Assembly: GCF_002161805.1 (NCBI RefSeq)
Contig: NZ_NFIP01000001.1
Span: 62,001 to 126,000 of the forward strand
Direction of reading: 5' to 3'
DNA from: Collinsella sp. An307
GTDB taxonomy: Bacteria > Actinomycetota > Coriobacteriia > Coriobacteriales > Coriobacteriaceae
Length of the DNA stretch: 64,000 nt
Position 1 is the stretch's first letter, and every line of letters starts with the position of its first letter. The position numbers were made by a program, and so were the translations under genes. Of the stretch, positions 26,731-37,349 are shown piece after piece. A model generated the notes under the pieces. That model worked only from the letters and a program-made list of their open reading frames with translations. It searched no databases and was not told where the DNA came from.

Positions 26731-27414
26731 ATGTCTGACCTTCTGCGCGAGTTTTGTGCCGAGAACTTCACCGGCGTGCCGGCTGCCATCGAGGCGGGAG
26801 CGCGCCGCATCGAGCTCTGCGACAACCTCGCCGTTGGCGGCACCTCGCCCTCGATGGGGGTCATCGAGGCGACGGTCGACTACGCGCACGCCCACGGCGC
26901 CCGTGTGATGGCCATGGTGCGCCCGCGCGGCGGCGACTTTGTGTATGACGAGCGCGAGCTCCAGATGATGGAGACCGATGCGCGCATCGCGCTTGCCCTT
27001 GGGGTGGACGGCATCGTGCTCGGCTGCCTTACGCGGGATGCCTTGGGCGAGCTCGAGCTCGACGTGGCGGCGCTCGAGCGCATCTCGGCCATCGCCCGCG
27101 AGGCCGCCTCTGAGCGCGGGGAGGCCGTTGATATGACGTTCCACATGGCCTTTGATGCCCTGCCCGAGGAGCGCCAGCTCGGCGCGATCGACACCATCGC
27201 TGGGCTCGGCTTCACGCGCATCCTGACGCACGGCGGTGTTGCCGGAACGCCCATCGAGGGCAACCTCGACCGTCTGGCTGCTTATATCGAGCGCGCGGCG
27301 GGCCGTCTCACGATTCTGCCGGGCGCCGGCATCACGTGGGAGAACGTGGAGGCAATCGCCGAGCGCCTGGGTGTCTCTGAGTGCCACGGCACCAAGATTG
27401 TAAAGCTCGCATAG
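26731..27414 (+). CDS. cutC: CutC family TIM-barrel protein
   Basis: A 227-residue protein of the CutC family (PF03932): GARRIELCDNLAVGGTSPS, MVRPRGGDFVY, GVDGIVLGCLT, VDMTFHMAFDA and ILTHGGVAGTPIEGN follow the family order. The historical role in copper homeostasis is not firmly established, so the reaction is uncertain. The ATG at 26731 follows AAAGGAAAGGA. It is 14 bases ahead of the double-GNAT gene and probably co-transcribed with it. Confidence 0.9.
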   Translation: MSDLLREFCAENFTGVPAAIEAGARRIELCDNLAVGGTSPSMGVIEATVDYAHAHGARVMAMVRPRGGDFVYDERELQMMETDARIALALGVDGIVLGCLTRDALGELELDVAALERISAIAREAASERGEAVDMTFHMAFDALPEERQLGAIDTIAGLGFTRILTHGGVAGTPIEGNLDRLAAYIERAAGRLTILPGAGITWENVEAIAERLGVSECHGTKIVKLA

Positions 27415-27428
27415 GGGAGGCGCCGTAC

Positions 27429-28823
27429 GTGACCGTCATCACAACGCAGCGCCTTATCTTGCGGCCGTGGGACGAGGTGGATGCCCCGGCGCTCTTTCCG
27501 CTTGCGAGCGATCCTGCCGTGGGGCCGGCGGCGGGTTGGCCTGCACATGCGAGCGAGGAGGAGAGCCTCGGCGTCATTCGCGACGTGTTGCGTGTGCCGG
27601 GGAGCTTTGCGGTCTGCCTGCGTGACGCGGGCCCCGCGGGTGAGCCAGCGGGTACGCTCGTGGGTGCCATGGCACTCAAGGACGCTGACGCGAGCGCCTA
27701 CGTGACGGGCGCGGACGAGCGCGAGCTCGGCTATTGGATAGGCCGTCCGTTCTGGGGGCGCGGCTATGCGCCCGAGGCGGCTCGCGCGCTCATGGGCCAC
27801 GCGCGCCGCACCCTCGGCATCCGCACGGTATGGCTCGGCTACTACGTGGGCAACCGCAAGTCGGCCCGCGTGCAGGACAAGCTTGGGTTTCGCTACGTGC
27901 GCACCGAGCGCGGCGTGGCGGTTCCCCTTTTAGGCGAGGTGCGCGACGAGGTGGTGAACCGCCTCGACCTGGCGGGCGGCCCCGCAGACGTCTGCGGCGA
28001 GGATAGCGCTGAGGGCGTCACCGCGGTAGTCCCCGCGGGAGATGGTGACGTCTCGTGCACCGCTGCCGCGGACGCGTCGGTCGAGCGCGCGCTTGCGGTG
28101 CTTGCCGCCCAGCCCGACCCGGCGCGCTTCTTAAGCATCATCGAGCCTCTGCGTTTGGGGCGGGTCACCGTGCGAGCGGTGGGCGAGGACCTCGGCGTGC
28201 TTGTGCGCTTCAAACGCAACGGCGCCTACTTTGCCGCGCCTGTCGACGACGTGGCTGCCCGCATCATGGCGGGGCTTGTCCCGGACCGCGCCCTCGTGAG
28301 TATGCCCGATGACCGCTATCTGCCCATTTTTCTTGACGGCGCCGACGAGGCCGAGGTCGATCCGGGCCGCTACGAGCTCTGGGTGTACGAGGGCGCCTCG
28401 TCGCCTGTGGCAACGGGTGCGGTTGCGCTGCCGGAGGGCTTTACCATCGCTCCGCTTGGCACAGACGCCGCAGACGTGGTCGACGCGCACTACAACCTGC
28501 TCAGCCGCTCGGGCATTGAGGACCACCTCGCCCGTGGCTGGATCCGCGGCGGCTTCGCTGCCGACGGCGCACTCGTGGGCTTTATCGGCGAGCACGACGA
28601 GGCGTCGATGGGCATGCTCGAGGTCTTTCCCGAGGCACGGCGCCACGGCTTTGCCCAGGCGCTCGAGGAGGCGCTCATCGGCGAGCTTCTTGCTACCGCC
28701 CGCACGCCTTACTGTCATGTGGCGCCCGACAACGAGGCGTCCCGCGCGCTGCAGGCAAAGCTCGGCCTGCGCCGCGTGGACACCGTCCAGTGCTGGTTTG
28801 GGATGCCGGAGCGACACGCCTAA
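27429..28823 (+). CDS. Two-domain GNAT acetyltransferase fusion
   Basis: A 464-residue protein starting at GTG 27429 behind GGGGAGG. Residues 1-180 are a RimJ-type GNAT domain (TQRLILRPW, then ELGYWIGRPFWGRGYAPEAA and NRKSARVQDKLGF). Residues about 340-464 form a second GNAT domain (GALVGFIGEHDEASMGMLEV, RRHGFAQALEEAL, PDNEASRALQAKLGL). The middle segment (210-330) resembles the N-terminal half of the second module and has no name I recognise. Both domains keep an acetyl-CoA-loop-like pattern. The substrate is unknown. Confidence 0.82.
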   Translation: MTVITTQRLILRPWDEVDAPALFPLASDPAVGPAAGWPAHASEEESLGVIRDVLRVPGSFAVCLRDAGPAGEPAGTLVGAMALKDADASAYVTGADERELGYWIGRPFWGRGYAPEAARALMGHARRTLGIRTVWLGYYVGNRKSARVQDKLGFRYVRTERGVAVPLLGEVRDEVVNRLDLAGGPADVCGEDSAEGVTAVVPAGDGDVSCTAAADASVERALAVLAAQPDPARFLSIIEPLRLGRVTVRAVGEDLGVLVRFKRNGAYFAAPVDDVAARIMAGLVPDRALVSMPDDRYLPIFLDGADEAEVDPGRYELWVYEGASSPVATGAVALPEGFTIAPLGTDAADVVDAHYNLLSRSGIEDHLARGWIRGGFAADGALVGFIGEHDEASMGMLEVFPEARRHGFAQALEEALIGELLATARTPYCHVAPDNEASRALQAKLGLRRVDTVQCWFGMPERHA

Positions 28824-28824
28824 A

Positions 28825-29032
28825 ATGTGTACGGTGAAGCTGCCCAAATTGTGTACGGTGAAGCTGCCCAAATTGTGTATACCGAAACATTGTGTGCGGT
28901 GAAACTGTTTATCAAGTTTGGTTGAATTAATCGAAAGCCATCATCGCCGCAGGTAGTCAGCTTGCCGAGATTTGCAACACCGAAAACTCGCTCAGTTTCA
29001 CCATACACAATTTGTTTCGCTATACACAATCT
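28825..29032. repeat. Cluster of TTGTGTA-type repeats in both orientations
   Basis: Four direct copies of a TTGTGTAYGGTGAARCTG-like motif begin near 28824, 28848, 28872 and 28889, the first three exactly 24 bases apart. Two inverted copies lie at about 29000-29014 and 29019-29032, reading TTGTGTATGGTGAAACTG and TTGTGTATAGCGAAAC on the minus strand. Nothing between them (28905-28990) is recognisable as a gene. The remainder of 28824-29254 contains a TGTGGC/GCCACA inverted repeat (about 29041-29072) and the recJ promoter. The cluster could be an operator array or the scar of a lost gene. Confidence 0.7.
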
Positions 29033-29191
29033 GCCCGTTAGTGTGGCGTGAGGGGCGGCTGCGCCGTGCCACATGTCCACACCGCGCCGGGCCGGCGGGC
29101 ATCGCCAGTCGGCCTCGCATCGTCGGACGGCTGCATCGCGCTAGTCGGCTGCAGCGCACAGCGTGTTGGCCGGGGCTTGTCCGCTCGATAT

Positions 29192-29197
29192 GTATAA
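29192..29197 (+). promoter_or_regulatory. -10 box of the recJ-helicase gene
   Basis: A consensus TATAAT lies 58 bases before the ATG. A good -35 element at the right distance is not visible (TTGTCC at 29176 is too close). Confidence 0.45.
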
Positions 29198-29254
29198 TGG
29201 AGATGTTCAACAGCTCGGCCCGCCGCAGCGGGCCATACAACAAGGACGTCTCCT

Positions 29255-32200
29255 ATGGCATCGCTAAAAACGAGCCACCGCTGGGCGGTAGCTCCCCAAA
29301 ACCCCCAACTTGCCCAAGAGCTCGCCGCCGGGCTCGGCATCGCGCCGCTCGTGGCGCGCATCATGGTCGCGCACGGCATCTCCTCGGTGGAGGAGGGGCG
29401 GCTGTTCCTCACCCCCTCGCTTGAGCGCGATTGGGCGGACCCGCTCATCATCCCCGGTATGTACGAGGCCGCCGCGCGCGTGGAGCGCGCCCTCGACGCG
29501 GGCGAGTCCATCGCGGTTTTTGGCGACTTCGACGTCGACGGCATCACGTCCACGTGTCTGCTCACCGAGGCCCTCCGCACCCTCGGTGCTTGCGTGACCC
29601 CGTTTATCCCGCACCGCTTCGACGAGGGCTACGGCCTCTCGCAGGCGGCGCTCGATCGCGTGATCGATACCTGCGCGCCCACTCTCATCATCACGGTCGA
29701 CAACGGCATCGCGGCGCGCGACGAGGTGGCCTACCTTGCTGAGCGCGGCATCGACCTCGTGGTGACCGACCATCACGAGCCGTCCGACATGGTGCCCCAG
29801 GGCGTGCCCGTGACCGACCCCAAGCTCGCCTCCGAGGGCCCCTCGCGCGAGCTCGCCGGTGCGGGCGTGGCGCTCAAGCTCGTCCACGTGCTGGGCGAGC
29901 GCCGCGGGTTGCCTGACCTCTGGCGCGGTCTTACCGAGGTGGCGGCGCTCGGCACGGTGTCGGACATGATGCCGCTCACGCCCGAGAACCGCGCGCTCGT
30001 GGCAGACGGCATCGCCCACATGCGCGCCACCTCACGTCCCGGCTTCATTGCGCTCGCGGCCCTCGCCCGGGCGGACCTTGCCACCATCACGGCGGACGGC
30101 CTGTCGTTCTCGCTCATCCCCCGTCTCAACGCCGCCGGGCGCATGGCGGACCCCGCGCTCGCACTCAACCTGCTGCTTGAGCGCGACCCGGTGGAGGCGG
30201 GCCGCCTTGCGGCGGAGCTCGAGGCCGTCAACCAGGAGCGGCGCGACATCGAGGCGGCGCTTACCGAGGACGCGCTCGCCAAGGTGGAGGAGACCTACCG
30301 CGGCGGCCGCGTCGTGGTTGTGGGCGGCGAGGGCTGGCACGAGGGCGTGAAGGGCATCGTGGCGAGCCGTATCGTGAACCACTACCACGTGCCGGCGCTG
30401 CTCTTTTCTATCGAGGGCGACCAGGCGCGCGGCTCGGGCCGCTCAGTGGGCTCGGTCAACCTCTTTGAGGCGGTCGAGCGCTGCGGCGACCTCCTAACGC
30501 GCTTTGGCGGGCACGCGGGTGCGGTGGGCGTGACCCTGCCCGCTAAGAACCTGCCGGCTCTCCGTGAGCGTCTGGACGAGGTTTTGGCCGAGCTTCCCGC
30601 CGAGGCGTTTGAGGACACCTCCGAGGTCGCCGCGACGGTCGACTTGGGCGAGCTCACGATAGAGACGATTGAGCAGATCAGCCGGCTCGAGCCCTTTGGC
30701 CAGGGCAACCGCGTGCCGCTTCTCGCGGCAACGGGCGTCACCATGACGGACCGTTCCTGCGTGGGCCGCACGGGCGACCATATCCGCTTCACGGCGACCG
30801 ACGGCATCTCGAGCGTGGCCGCGATCATGTTCCGCGCACCCGATGTGGACGCGCTTGTTGCCTGCGACAGCGCGGTCGACCTCGTCTTTGAGGCGGTGGC
30901 CGAGCACTGGCAGGGCCGCGTCAAGCCCAAGCTCATGGTGAAGGACATCCTGCGCCATGATGCCGCGGGTGCCGCGGACGCTGCGGGCGCTACGGCAGGA
31001 GCCGACGACGCCGATGCAACCCTGGACGCGCCGCTGCCTCCGCAGTGCGCCGCGGTGGCAGATGCGGTTAAGGGCACGCCCGCCGCGCTGGAGTGCTCCG
31101 CGGCGCCGCACACCGCGACCGCAACCAGCCGCCGCGCTATGCTCGCGAACCTCTCCTTTGACGAGCTCACCCGCTCGCTCGTGAACGCGCTCACGCACGG
31201 CGCCCGCCCCCACGAGGCGCAATCGCGCGCGCTTGAGGCGCTCGCACACGGCACGAACACCCTTGCCATCATGGGAACGGGGCGTGGCAAATCGCTCATC
31301 TTCCAGGTCCACGCCGTGCGCGAGGCGATTCTCCACGGGCGGGCGAGCGTCTTTGTCTATCCTCTCCGTGCCCTCATCTCAGACCAGGCTTTCCATCTTG
31401 CGCAGCTCCTCGGCGCCTGGGGCGTTACAGTGGGCGTGCTCACGGGCGACACCGACGCGGCCGAGCGCGAGCGCACGTTTGGCGCACTCGCGGCCGGTTC
31501 CCTCGACATCGTGCTCACCACGCCCGAGTTTCTTTCCATCCACCGCGACCGCTTTGCCGCCGCGCGCCGCGTGGGCTTTCTCGCGGTGGACGAGGCGCAC
31601 CACATCGCAGACGCGCCGCGCGGCGAGCGCAGCGCCTACCTCGATCTGCCGGACGTGCTCGACGCGCTCGCGCACCCGACGGTGCTTGCCGTCACGGCCA
31701 CGGCAGACGGCGCCACCGCCGCCTCGATCTGCCGGCTTCTGGGTATTGAGAACACGGTGGTCGACGACGCCGATCGTCCCAACCTAGAGATCGAGGACGA
31801 CCGCGACCTGCCGAGCCGCGAGAACCGCCTTGTCTCCATCGTGGCGACGGGGGAGAAGTGCGTCGTCTACGTCAACTCCCGCGAGCAGACGGTCGCGCTC
31901 GCGCGCACGCTTCGCCAGCGCGTGCCCGGGCTCGGCGGCGCCATCGGCTTTTACAACGGCGGGCTCGACCGCACCACTCGCGCCCGCGTGGAGGAGGCCT
32001 TCCGCACAGGCGCGCTCACCTGCATCGTCTCTACCTCGGCCTTTGGCGAAGGCGTGAACCTGCCCGATATCCGGCACGTGGTCCTCTACCACATGCCCTT
32101 CTCGGCGACCGCGTTCAACCAGATGAGCGGCCGCGCCGGACGCGATGGCGAGCGGGCCCTCATCCACGTCATGTACTCCGCCCGCGACGCACGCATCAAC

Positions 32201-32623
32201 GAGCGCCTGCTCGAGGCGGCCTCGCCCGAACGCGGCGAGCTCGTGGTCCTCTACCGGGCGCTCCAGACCATGTGGCGCAGCCACCGCGGCAAGACGGGGG
32301 AGAGCGCCTTCTTGGCGAGCGACCTTGACATCGCGAGCATGTGCCGCGCTATCGACGCGCGCGAGGTGGTGGACGAGCGCGCCGTGGCGAGCGGCATCAA
32401 GATCTTCGAGGAGCTTGGTTTTGCGCGCGTGACCGGATTCGACGACGGCCGCCGTATCGAGATGAGCGAGAACCCGGGTCACATGGCGCTCACCTCGTCG
32501 GTGCGCTACCTCGAGGGCCTGCGCGCCCGCCTTGCGTTTACAACCTTCCGAAGCTGGGCGCTCGACGCCTCGGCTCGTGATATGCTTAGCCGAATAGCCC
32601 ACCCCATAACGCCTGCAAACTAG
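29255..32623 (+). CDS. recJ: RecJ single-strand exonuclease fused to RecQ-like helicase
   Basis: This 1122-residue protein has two enzymes in one chain. Residues 1-570 are RecJ: FGDFDVDGITSTCLL, IITVDNGIAARDEV, VVTDHHEPSD (about 170), IPRLNAAGRMADP and FGGHAGAVGVTL. An Ala-rich linker (about 570-620) follows. Residues 630-1122 form a superfamily 2 helicase: Walker A GTGRGKS (about 675), DEAH box VDEAHHI (about 778), TATADGAT, and the C-terminal FGEGVNLPDIRHVV and QMSGRAGRDGE. The helicase resembles RecQ but lacks an obvious zinc-binding or HRDC region. Such a protein could unwind and degrade 5' ends in recombinational repair. It is followed at 31 bases by rel. Confidence 0.93.
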   Translation: MASLKTSHRWAVAPQNPQLAQELAAGLGIAPLVARIMVAHGISSVEEGRLFLTPSLERDWADPLIIPGMYEAAARVERALDAGESIAVFGDFDVDGITSTCLLTEALRTLGACVTPFIPHRFDEGYGLSQAALDRVIDTCAPTLIITVDNGIAARDEVAYLAERGIDLVVTDHHEPSDMVPQGVPVTDPKLASEGPSRELAGAGVALKLVHVLGERRGLPDLWRGLTEVAALGTVSDMMPLTPENRALVADGIAHMRATSRPGFIALAALARADLATITADGLSFSLIPRLNAAGRMADPALALNLLLERDPVEAGRLAAELEAVNQERRDIEAALTEDALAKVEETYRGGRVVVVGGEGWHEGVKGIVASRIVNHYHVPALLFSIEGDQARGSGRSVGSVNLFEAVERCGDLLTRFGGHAGAVGVTLPAKNLPALRERLDEVLAELPAEAFEDTSEVAATVDLGELTIETIEQISRLEPFGQGNRVPLLAATGVTMTDRSCVGRTGDHIRFTATDGISSVAAIMFRAPDVDALVACDSAVDLVFEAVAEHWQGRVKPKLMVKDILRHDAAGAADAAGATAGADDADATLDAPLPPQCAAVADAVKGTPAALECSAAPHTATATSRRAMLANLSFDELTRSLVNALTHGARPHEAQSRALEALAHGTNTLAIMGTGRGKSLIFQVHAVREAILHGRASVFVYPLRALISDQAFHLAQLLGAWGVTVGVLTGDTDAAERERTFGALAAGSLDIVLTTPEFLSIHRDRFAAARRVGFLAVDEAHHIADAPRGERSAYLDLPDVLDALAHPTVLAVTATADGATAASICRLLGIENTVVDDADRPNLEIEDDRDLPSRENRLVSIVATGEKCVVYVNSREQTVALARTLRQRVPGLGGAIGFYNGGLDRTTRARVEEAFRTGALTCIVSTSAFGEGVNLPDIRHVVLYHMPFSATAFNQMSGRAGRDGERALIHVMYSARDARINERLLEAASPERGELVVLYRALQTMWRSHRGKTGESAFLASDLDIASMCRAIDAREVVDERAVASGIKIFEELGFARVTGFDDGRRIEMSENPGHMALTSSVRYLEGLRARLAFTTFRSWALDASARDMLSRIAHPITPAN

Positions 32624-32653
32624 AGGGGTCCGCATAAGGAAAAGAGGGTCGCC

Positions 32654-35002
32654 ATGGATGCTGCAACGCGTGCCGCGCACGATGCGTCGCTCACGTCTTC
32701 TGCCCAGATGGTCCACTATACGCATGCCGACGACCTCCCGCCCGAGATCTGCGCCGACGACTGGGACGAGCTCGCCTCGCTTTGCCGCAAGTACATGAGT
32801 GAGGAGGACTGCGCCCTTGTGGAGCATGCCTACTGCTTTGCGGCCGAGAAGCACAGCGCGCAGCGCCGCCGCTCCGGCGAGCCCTACATCAACCATCCCG
32901 TTGAGGTCGCGGTCATCTTGGCCGAGCTCAAGATGGACTCCGATGTGGTCTGCGCCGCGCTTCTGCACGACACGGTGGAGGATACCGAGGTCTCGCTCGC
33001 GGACGTTAAGGGTATCTTTGGCGAGACCGTGGCGGGCCTCGTGGACGGCGTCACCAAGCTCACCAATATCGAGGTCGACAACATGGACGAGAAGCAGGCG
33101 CTCAACCTGCGCAAGATGTTTCTCGCCATGTCGAAGGACATCCGCGTCATCATCGTCAAGCTTGCCGACCGCCTGCACAACATGCGGACGCTCGCGGCGC
33201 TGCGCGAGGACCGCCGCCGCTTCAAGGCGCGCGAGACCATGGACGTTTACGCGCCGCTCGCCGACCGCCTGGGCATGAGCTCCATCAAGTGGGAGCTCGA
33301 GGACCTCTCGTTCTTCTACCTGGAGCCCGAGGCCTACCAGCGCATCGCCCGCATGGTGGCAGAGAGCCGCGAGGTGCGCGAGCGCTACCTCGCCGAGACC
33401 ATCAAGACGCTTACCGACGAGCTCAAAGACGCCGGACTCGAGGGCTTCCAGATCAACGGCCGCTCCAAGCACTACTGGTCGATCTACCAGAAGATGCGTC
33501 GCAAGGGCAAGGAGTTCTCCGAGATTTACGACCTCGTGGCCATGCGCGTCATCTGCCATACCGTGGGCGACTGCTACTCGGCGCTCGGCGCGGTGCACGC
33601 GCTTTGGCACCCCATGCCCGGCCGCTTTAAGGACTACATCGCCAACCCCAAGCTCAACAACTACCAGTCGCTGCACACCACGGTTATTGGCCCCACGGCG
33701 CGCCCGCTCGAGATCCAGATCCGCACCTACGAGATGCACGAGCAGGCCGAGTACGGTATCGCCGCGCACTGGCTCTACAAGCGCTCGGGTGGCTCGAGCG
33801 CTACCAAGACGGGCGACCAGCAGCGTCTGGACGAGCAGATCAACATGCTCAAGCACACGCTCGACTGGGCGGCCTCCGACGAGATTGACGACCCCAAGGA
33901 GTTCTTGCACTCGCTCAAGGTCGACCTCTACGACCAGGAGATCTTTGTCTTCACCCCCAAGGGCGAGATCATGAACCTGCGCGCGGGCTCCACCCCGCTC
34001 GACTTTGCCTACACCATCCATACCGAGGTGGGAAACCACTGCGTGGGCGCCAAAGTCAACGGCGTGGTGGCGCCGCTCACCCACGAGCTGCAGATGGGTG
34101 ACCGGGTCGAGATTCTCACCAACAAGAACGCCAAGCCCTCGCGCGACTGGCTGGCGCTTGTCAAGACCCCTTCGGCGCGCTCGAAGATTCGCCGCTACTT
34201 TGCCGCCGCCACCAAGGACGACGACGCCGCAGCCGGCCGCGAGATGCTCTCCCGCGACCTGCGCAAGCGCGGTTACGGCATCTCCACCCAGCGCTCCACG
34301 CGCGCGCTCAACCAGGTGTGCGAGGAGCTCAACTACAAGCATCTGGAGGACCTCTTTGCTGCCATCGGCGCCGGCAAGCAGACGGCGCGCCTCGTGGGCA
34401 ACCGCGTCCAGCAGATTCTGGACCCCAAGCCCGAGCTCCCGGCCATGGCGGCCGCCAACGTTTCGGTGGCGCCCGAGCGGGGGAGCAACCGCCGCCCGCA
34501 GACGAGCGGCAAGGGCGGCTCTGCCGTGGTGGTCAAGGGTTCGTCCGACTCTGGCCTGCTCGTGCGCCTCGCACACTGCTGCAACCCCGTTATGGGCGAC
34601 GACATCGTGGGCTTTATTACCCGCGGTCGCGGCGTCTCGGTCCACCGGGCGGACTGCCCCAACGTGAAGGGCCTGATGGAGCACCCCGAGCGCATGATCG
34701 AGGTCGGCTGGGACACCCGGGCAGACGCTGCCTTCCGCGTGGAGATCGTGGCCGAGTGCCTCGACCGCATGGGCCTTCTCAAGGACGTCACCATCGCCAT
34801 CGGCGACGCGGGGGCGAACATCCTCTCCGCCGCTACCTCCACAAACCGCGACGGCGTGGCCGTGCTGCGCTTTTTGGTGGAGATCTCCGACGCGAGCGGC
34901 CTCGACCCCTTGCTCGCCGCTATCAGCCGGGTCGACAGCGTCTACGATGCGCGCCGTCTGAAGCCGGGCGAGGGTGCGAGCCAGATGAAGCGGATAGGGT
35001 AG
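32654..35002 (+). CDS. rel: Bifunctional (p)ppGpp synthase/hydrolase (RSH)
   Basis: A 782-residue Rel/SpoT homologue. The HD hydrolase domain has HPVEVAVILAELKMD and ALLHDTVEDT (about 108), intact, so it can degrade ppGpp. The synthetase domain follows (YDLVAMRVI, GRFKDYIANPKLNNYQSLHT, EIQIRTYEMHEQAEYGIAAH), then TGS (about 430-490, FVFTPKGEIMNLRAGST), the helical and zinc-finger region (LAHCCNPVMGDDIVGFIT) and a C-terminal ACT domain. It governs the stringent response. The hydrolase GloB-like gene follows after 3 bases. Confidence 0.95.
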   Translation: MDAATRAAHDASLTSSAQMVHYTHADDLPPEICADDWDELASLCRKYMSEEDCALVEHAYCFAAEKHSAQRRRSGEPYINHPVEVAVILAELKMDSDVVCAALLHDTVEDTEVSLADVKGIFGETVAGLVDGVTKLTNIEVDNMDEKQALNLRKMFLAMSKDIRVIIVKLADRLHNMRTLAALREDRRRFKARETMDVYAPLADRLGMSSIKWELEDLSFFYLEPEAYQRIARMVAESREVRERYLAETIKTLTDELKDAGLEGFQINGRSKHYWSIYQKMRRKGKEFSEIYDLVAMRVICHTVGDCYSALGAVHALWHPMPGRFKDYIANPKLNNYQSLHTTVIGPTARPLEIQIRTYEMHEQAEYGIAAHWLYKRSGGSSATKTGDQQRLDEQINMLKHTLDWAASDEIDDPKEFLHSLKVDLYDQEIFVFTPKGEIMNLRAGSTPLDFAYTIHTEVGNHCVGAKVNGVVAPLTHELQMGDRVEILTNKNAKPSRDWLALVKTPSARSKIRRYFAAATKDDDAAAGREMLSRDLRKRGYGISTQRSTRALNQVCEELNYKHLEDLFAAIGAGKQTARLVGNRVQQILDPKPELPAMAAANVSVAPERGSNRRPQTSGKGGSAVVVKGSSDSGLLVRLAHCCNPVMGDDIVGFITRGRGVSVHRADCPNVKGLMEHPERMIEVGWDTRADAAFRVEIVAECLDRMGLLKDVTIAIGDAGANILSAATSTNRDGVAVLRFLVEISDASGLDPLLAAISRVDSVYDARRLKPGEGASQMKRIG

Positions 35003-35005
35003 ACC

Positions 35006-35686
35006 ATGCAGCTTGATTTGACGCCTTGCGGTCCGGTCGACATTTCCTATGTGGTGAACGGGCCCATCGAGACCAACACGTACTTTGCGATCTCGGGCGA
35101 CGAGGCCGTCGTCATCGACCCGGCGTGGGAGGGCGAGGAGCTCGCCCAGAGCTTCGCCGCCGCGCACCCCGGAGTGCGGATCGTCGCCATCGTGTGCACG
35201 CACGGGCACGCCGACCACGTGGGCGGTGTGGCGGGTATGCGCCGTGCACTCGGGCCCGAGGTGCCCTATCTGCTGCCGGCAGACGACGCCCAGATGCCCG
35301 CGGTGAACATCGCGCACCAGCGTAGCGCCTGGGGCATCGAGACCGAGGACCCCGGCGCGCCCGACCGCCTCATCGGCGAGGGTGACACCATCCCCTTCGG
35401 TACCGCCGCACTCCAGGTCATCGCCACCCCCGGGCACACGCCGGGCGGGGTCGTGCTCTTCTGCGCTGCCGAGGGCGGAGCAATAGCCTTTGTGGGCGAC
35501 ACGCTCTTCCCCGGGAGCCACGGCCGCACCGACCTCGCTGGTGGCGATGAGCGCGCCATCCAGGCATCGCTTGCGCGCCTGGGCGAGCTTTTGCCGCGCG
35601 AGACGCTCTGCCTTGTGGGGCACGGCCCCTCCACCACGGTCGAGCGCGAGCTCGCTACCAACCCGTTCATGGGCGCCGCCTGGTAG
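35006..35686 (+). CDS. Metallo-beta-lactamase-fold hydrolase (glyoxalase II-like)
   Basis: A 226-residue MBL-fold protein with the metal motif THGHADHVGG (about 72), HTPGG (about 150) and FVGDTLFPGSHGRTD, ending GHGPSTTVERELATNPF, typical of the YcbL/GloB-like group. Probably a thioester or glyoxalase II hydrolase; in many genomes this gene also sits downstream of rel. The ATG at 35006 lies 3 bases after the rel stop with GGATAGGGTAG upstream. Confidence 0.87.
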   Translation: MQLDLTPCGPVDISYVVNGPIETNTYFAISGDEAVVIDPAWEGEELAQSFAAAHPGVRIVAIVCTHGHADHVGGVAGMRRALGPEVPYLLPADDAQMPAVNIAHQRSAWGIETEDPGAPDRLIGEGDTIPFGTAALQVIATPGHTPGGVVLFCAAEGGAIAFVGDTLFPGSHGRTDLAGGDERAIQASLARLGELLPRETLCLVGHGPSTTVERELATNPFMGAAW

Positions 35687-37228
<1,542 letters not shown>

Positions 37229-37300
37229 CACGCTCGCGTCCACCGCTCGGATTACCACTCGCGGAATGGGACGCCTTGCCGCCGAGAGGCCCCCGCGCCG

Positions 37301-37309
37301 TGGTACACT
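37301..37309 (+). promoter_or_regulatory. Extended -10 promoter of fba
   Basis: TGGTACACT combines an upstream TG with a TACACT -10 box, 40 bases before the fba ATG. A -35 box is not obvious, as is common with extended -10 promoters. Confidence 0.5.
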
Positions 37310-37349
37310 AATAGCGTCTTTGGGCAACCCTAGTTTTGGGAGGTTTTAT

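Noticed and set aside
28825-28902. A 25-codon peptide with repeated CTVKLPKL
   Set aside because: The amino acid repeat simply reflects the 24-base DNA repeat; there is no ribosome site and inverted DNA copies also exist.
28825-29032. CRISPR array
   Set aside because: Repeats adjoin at 24-base steps without unique spacers, occur in both orientations, and no cas gene is near.
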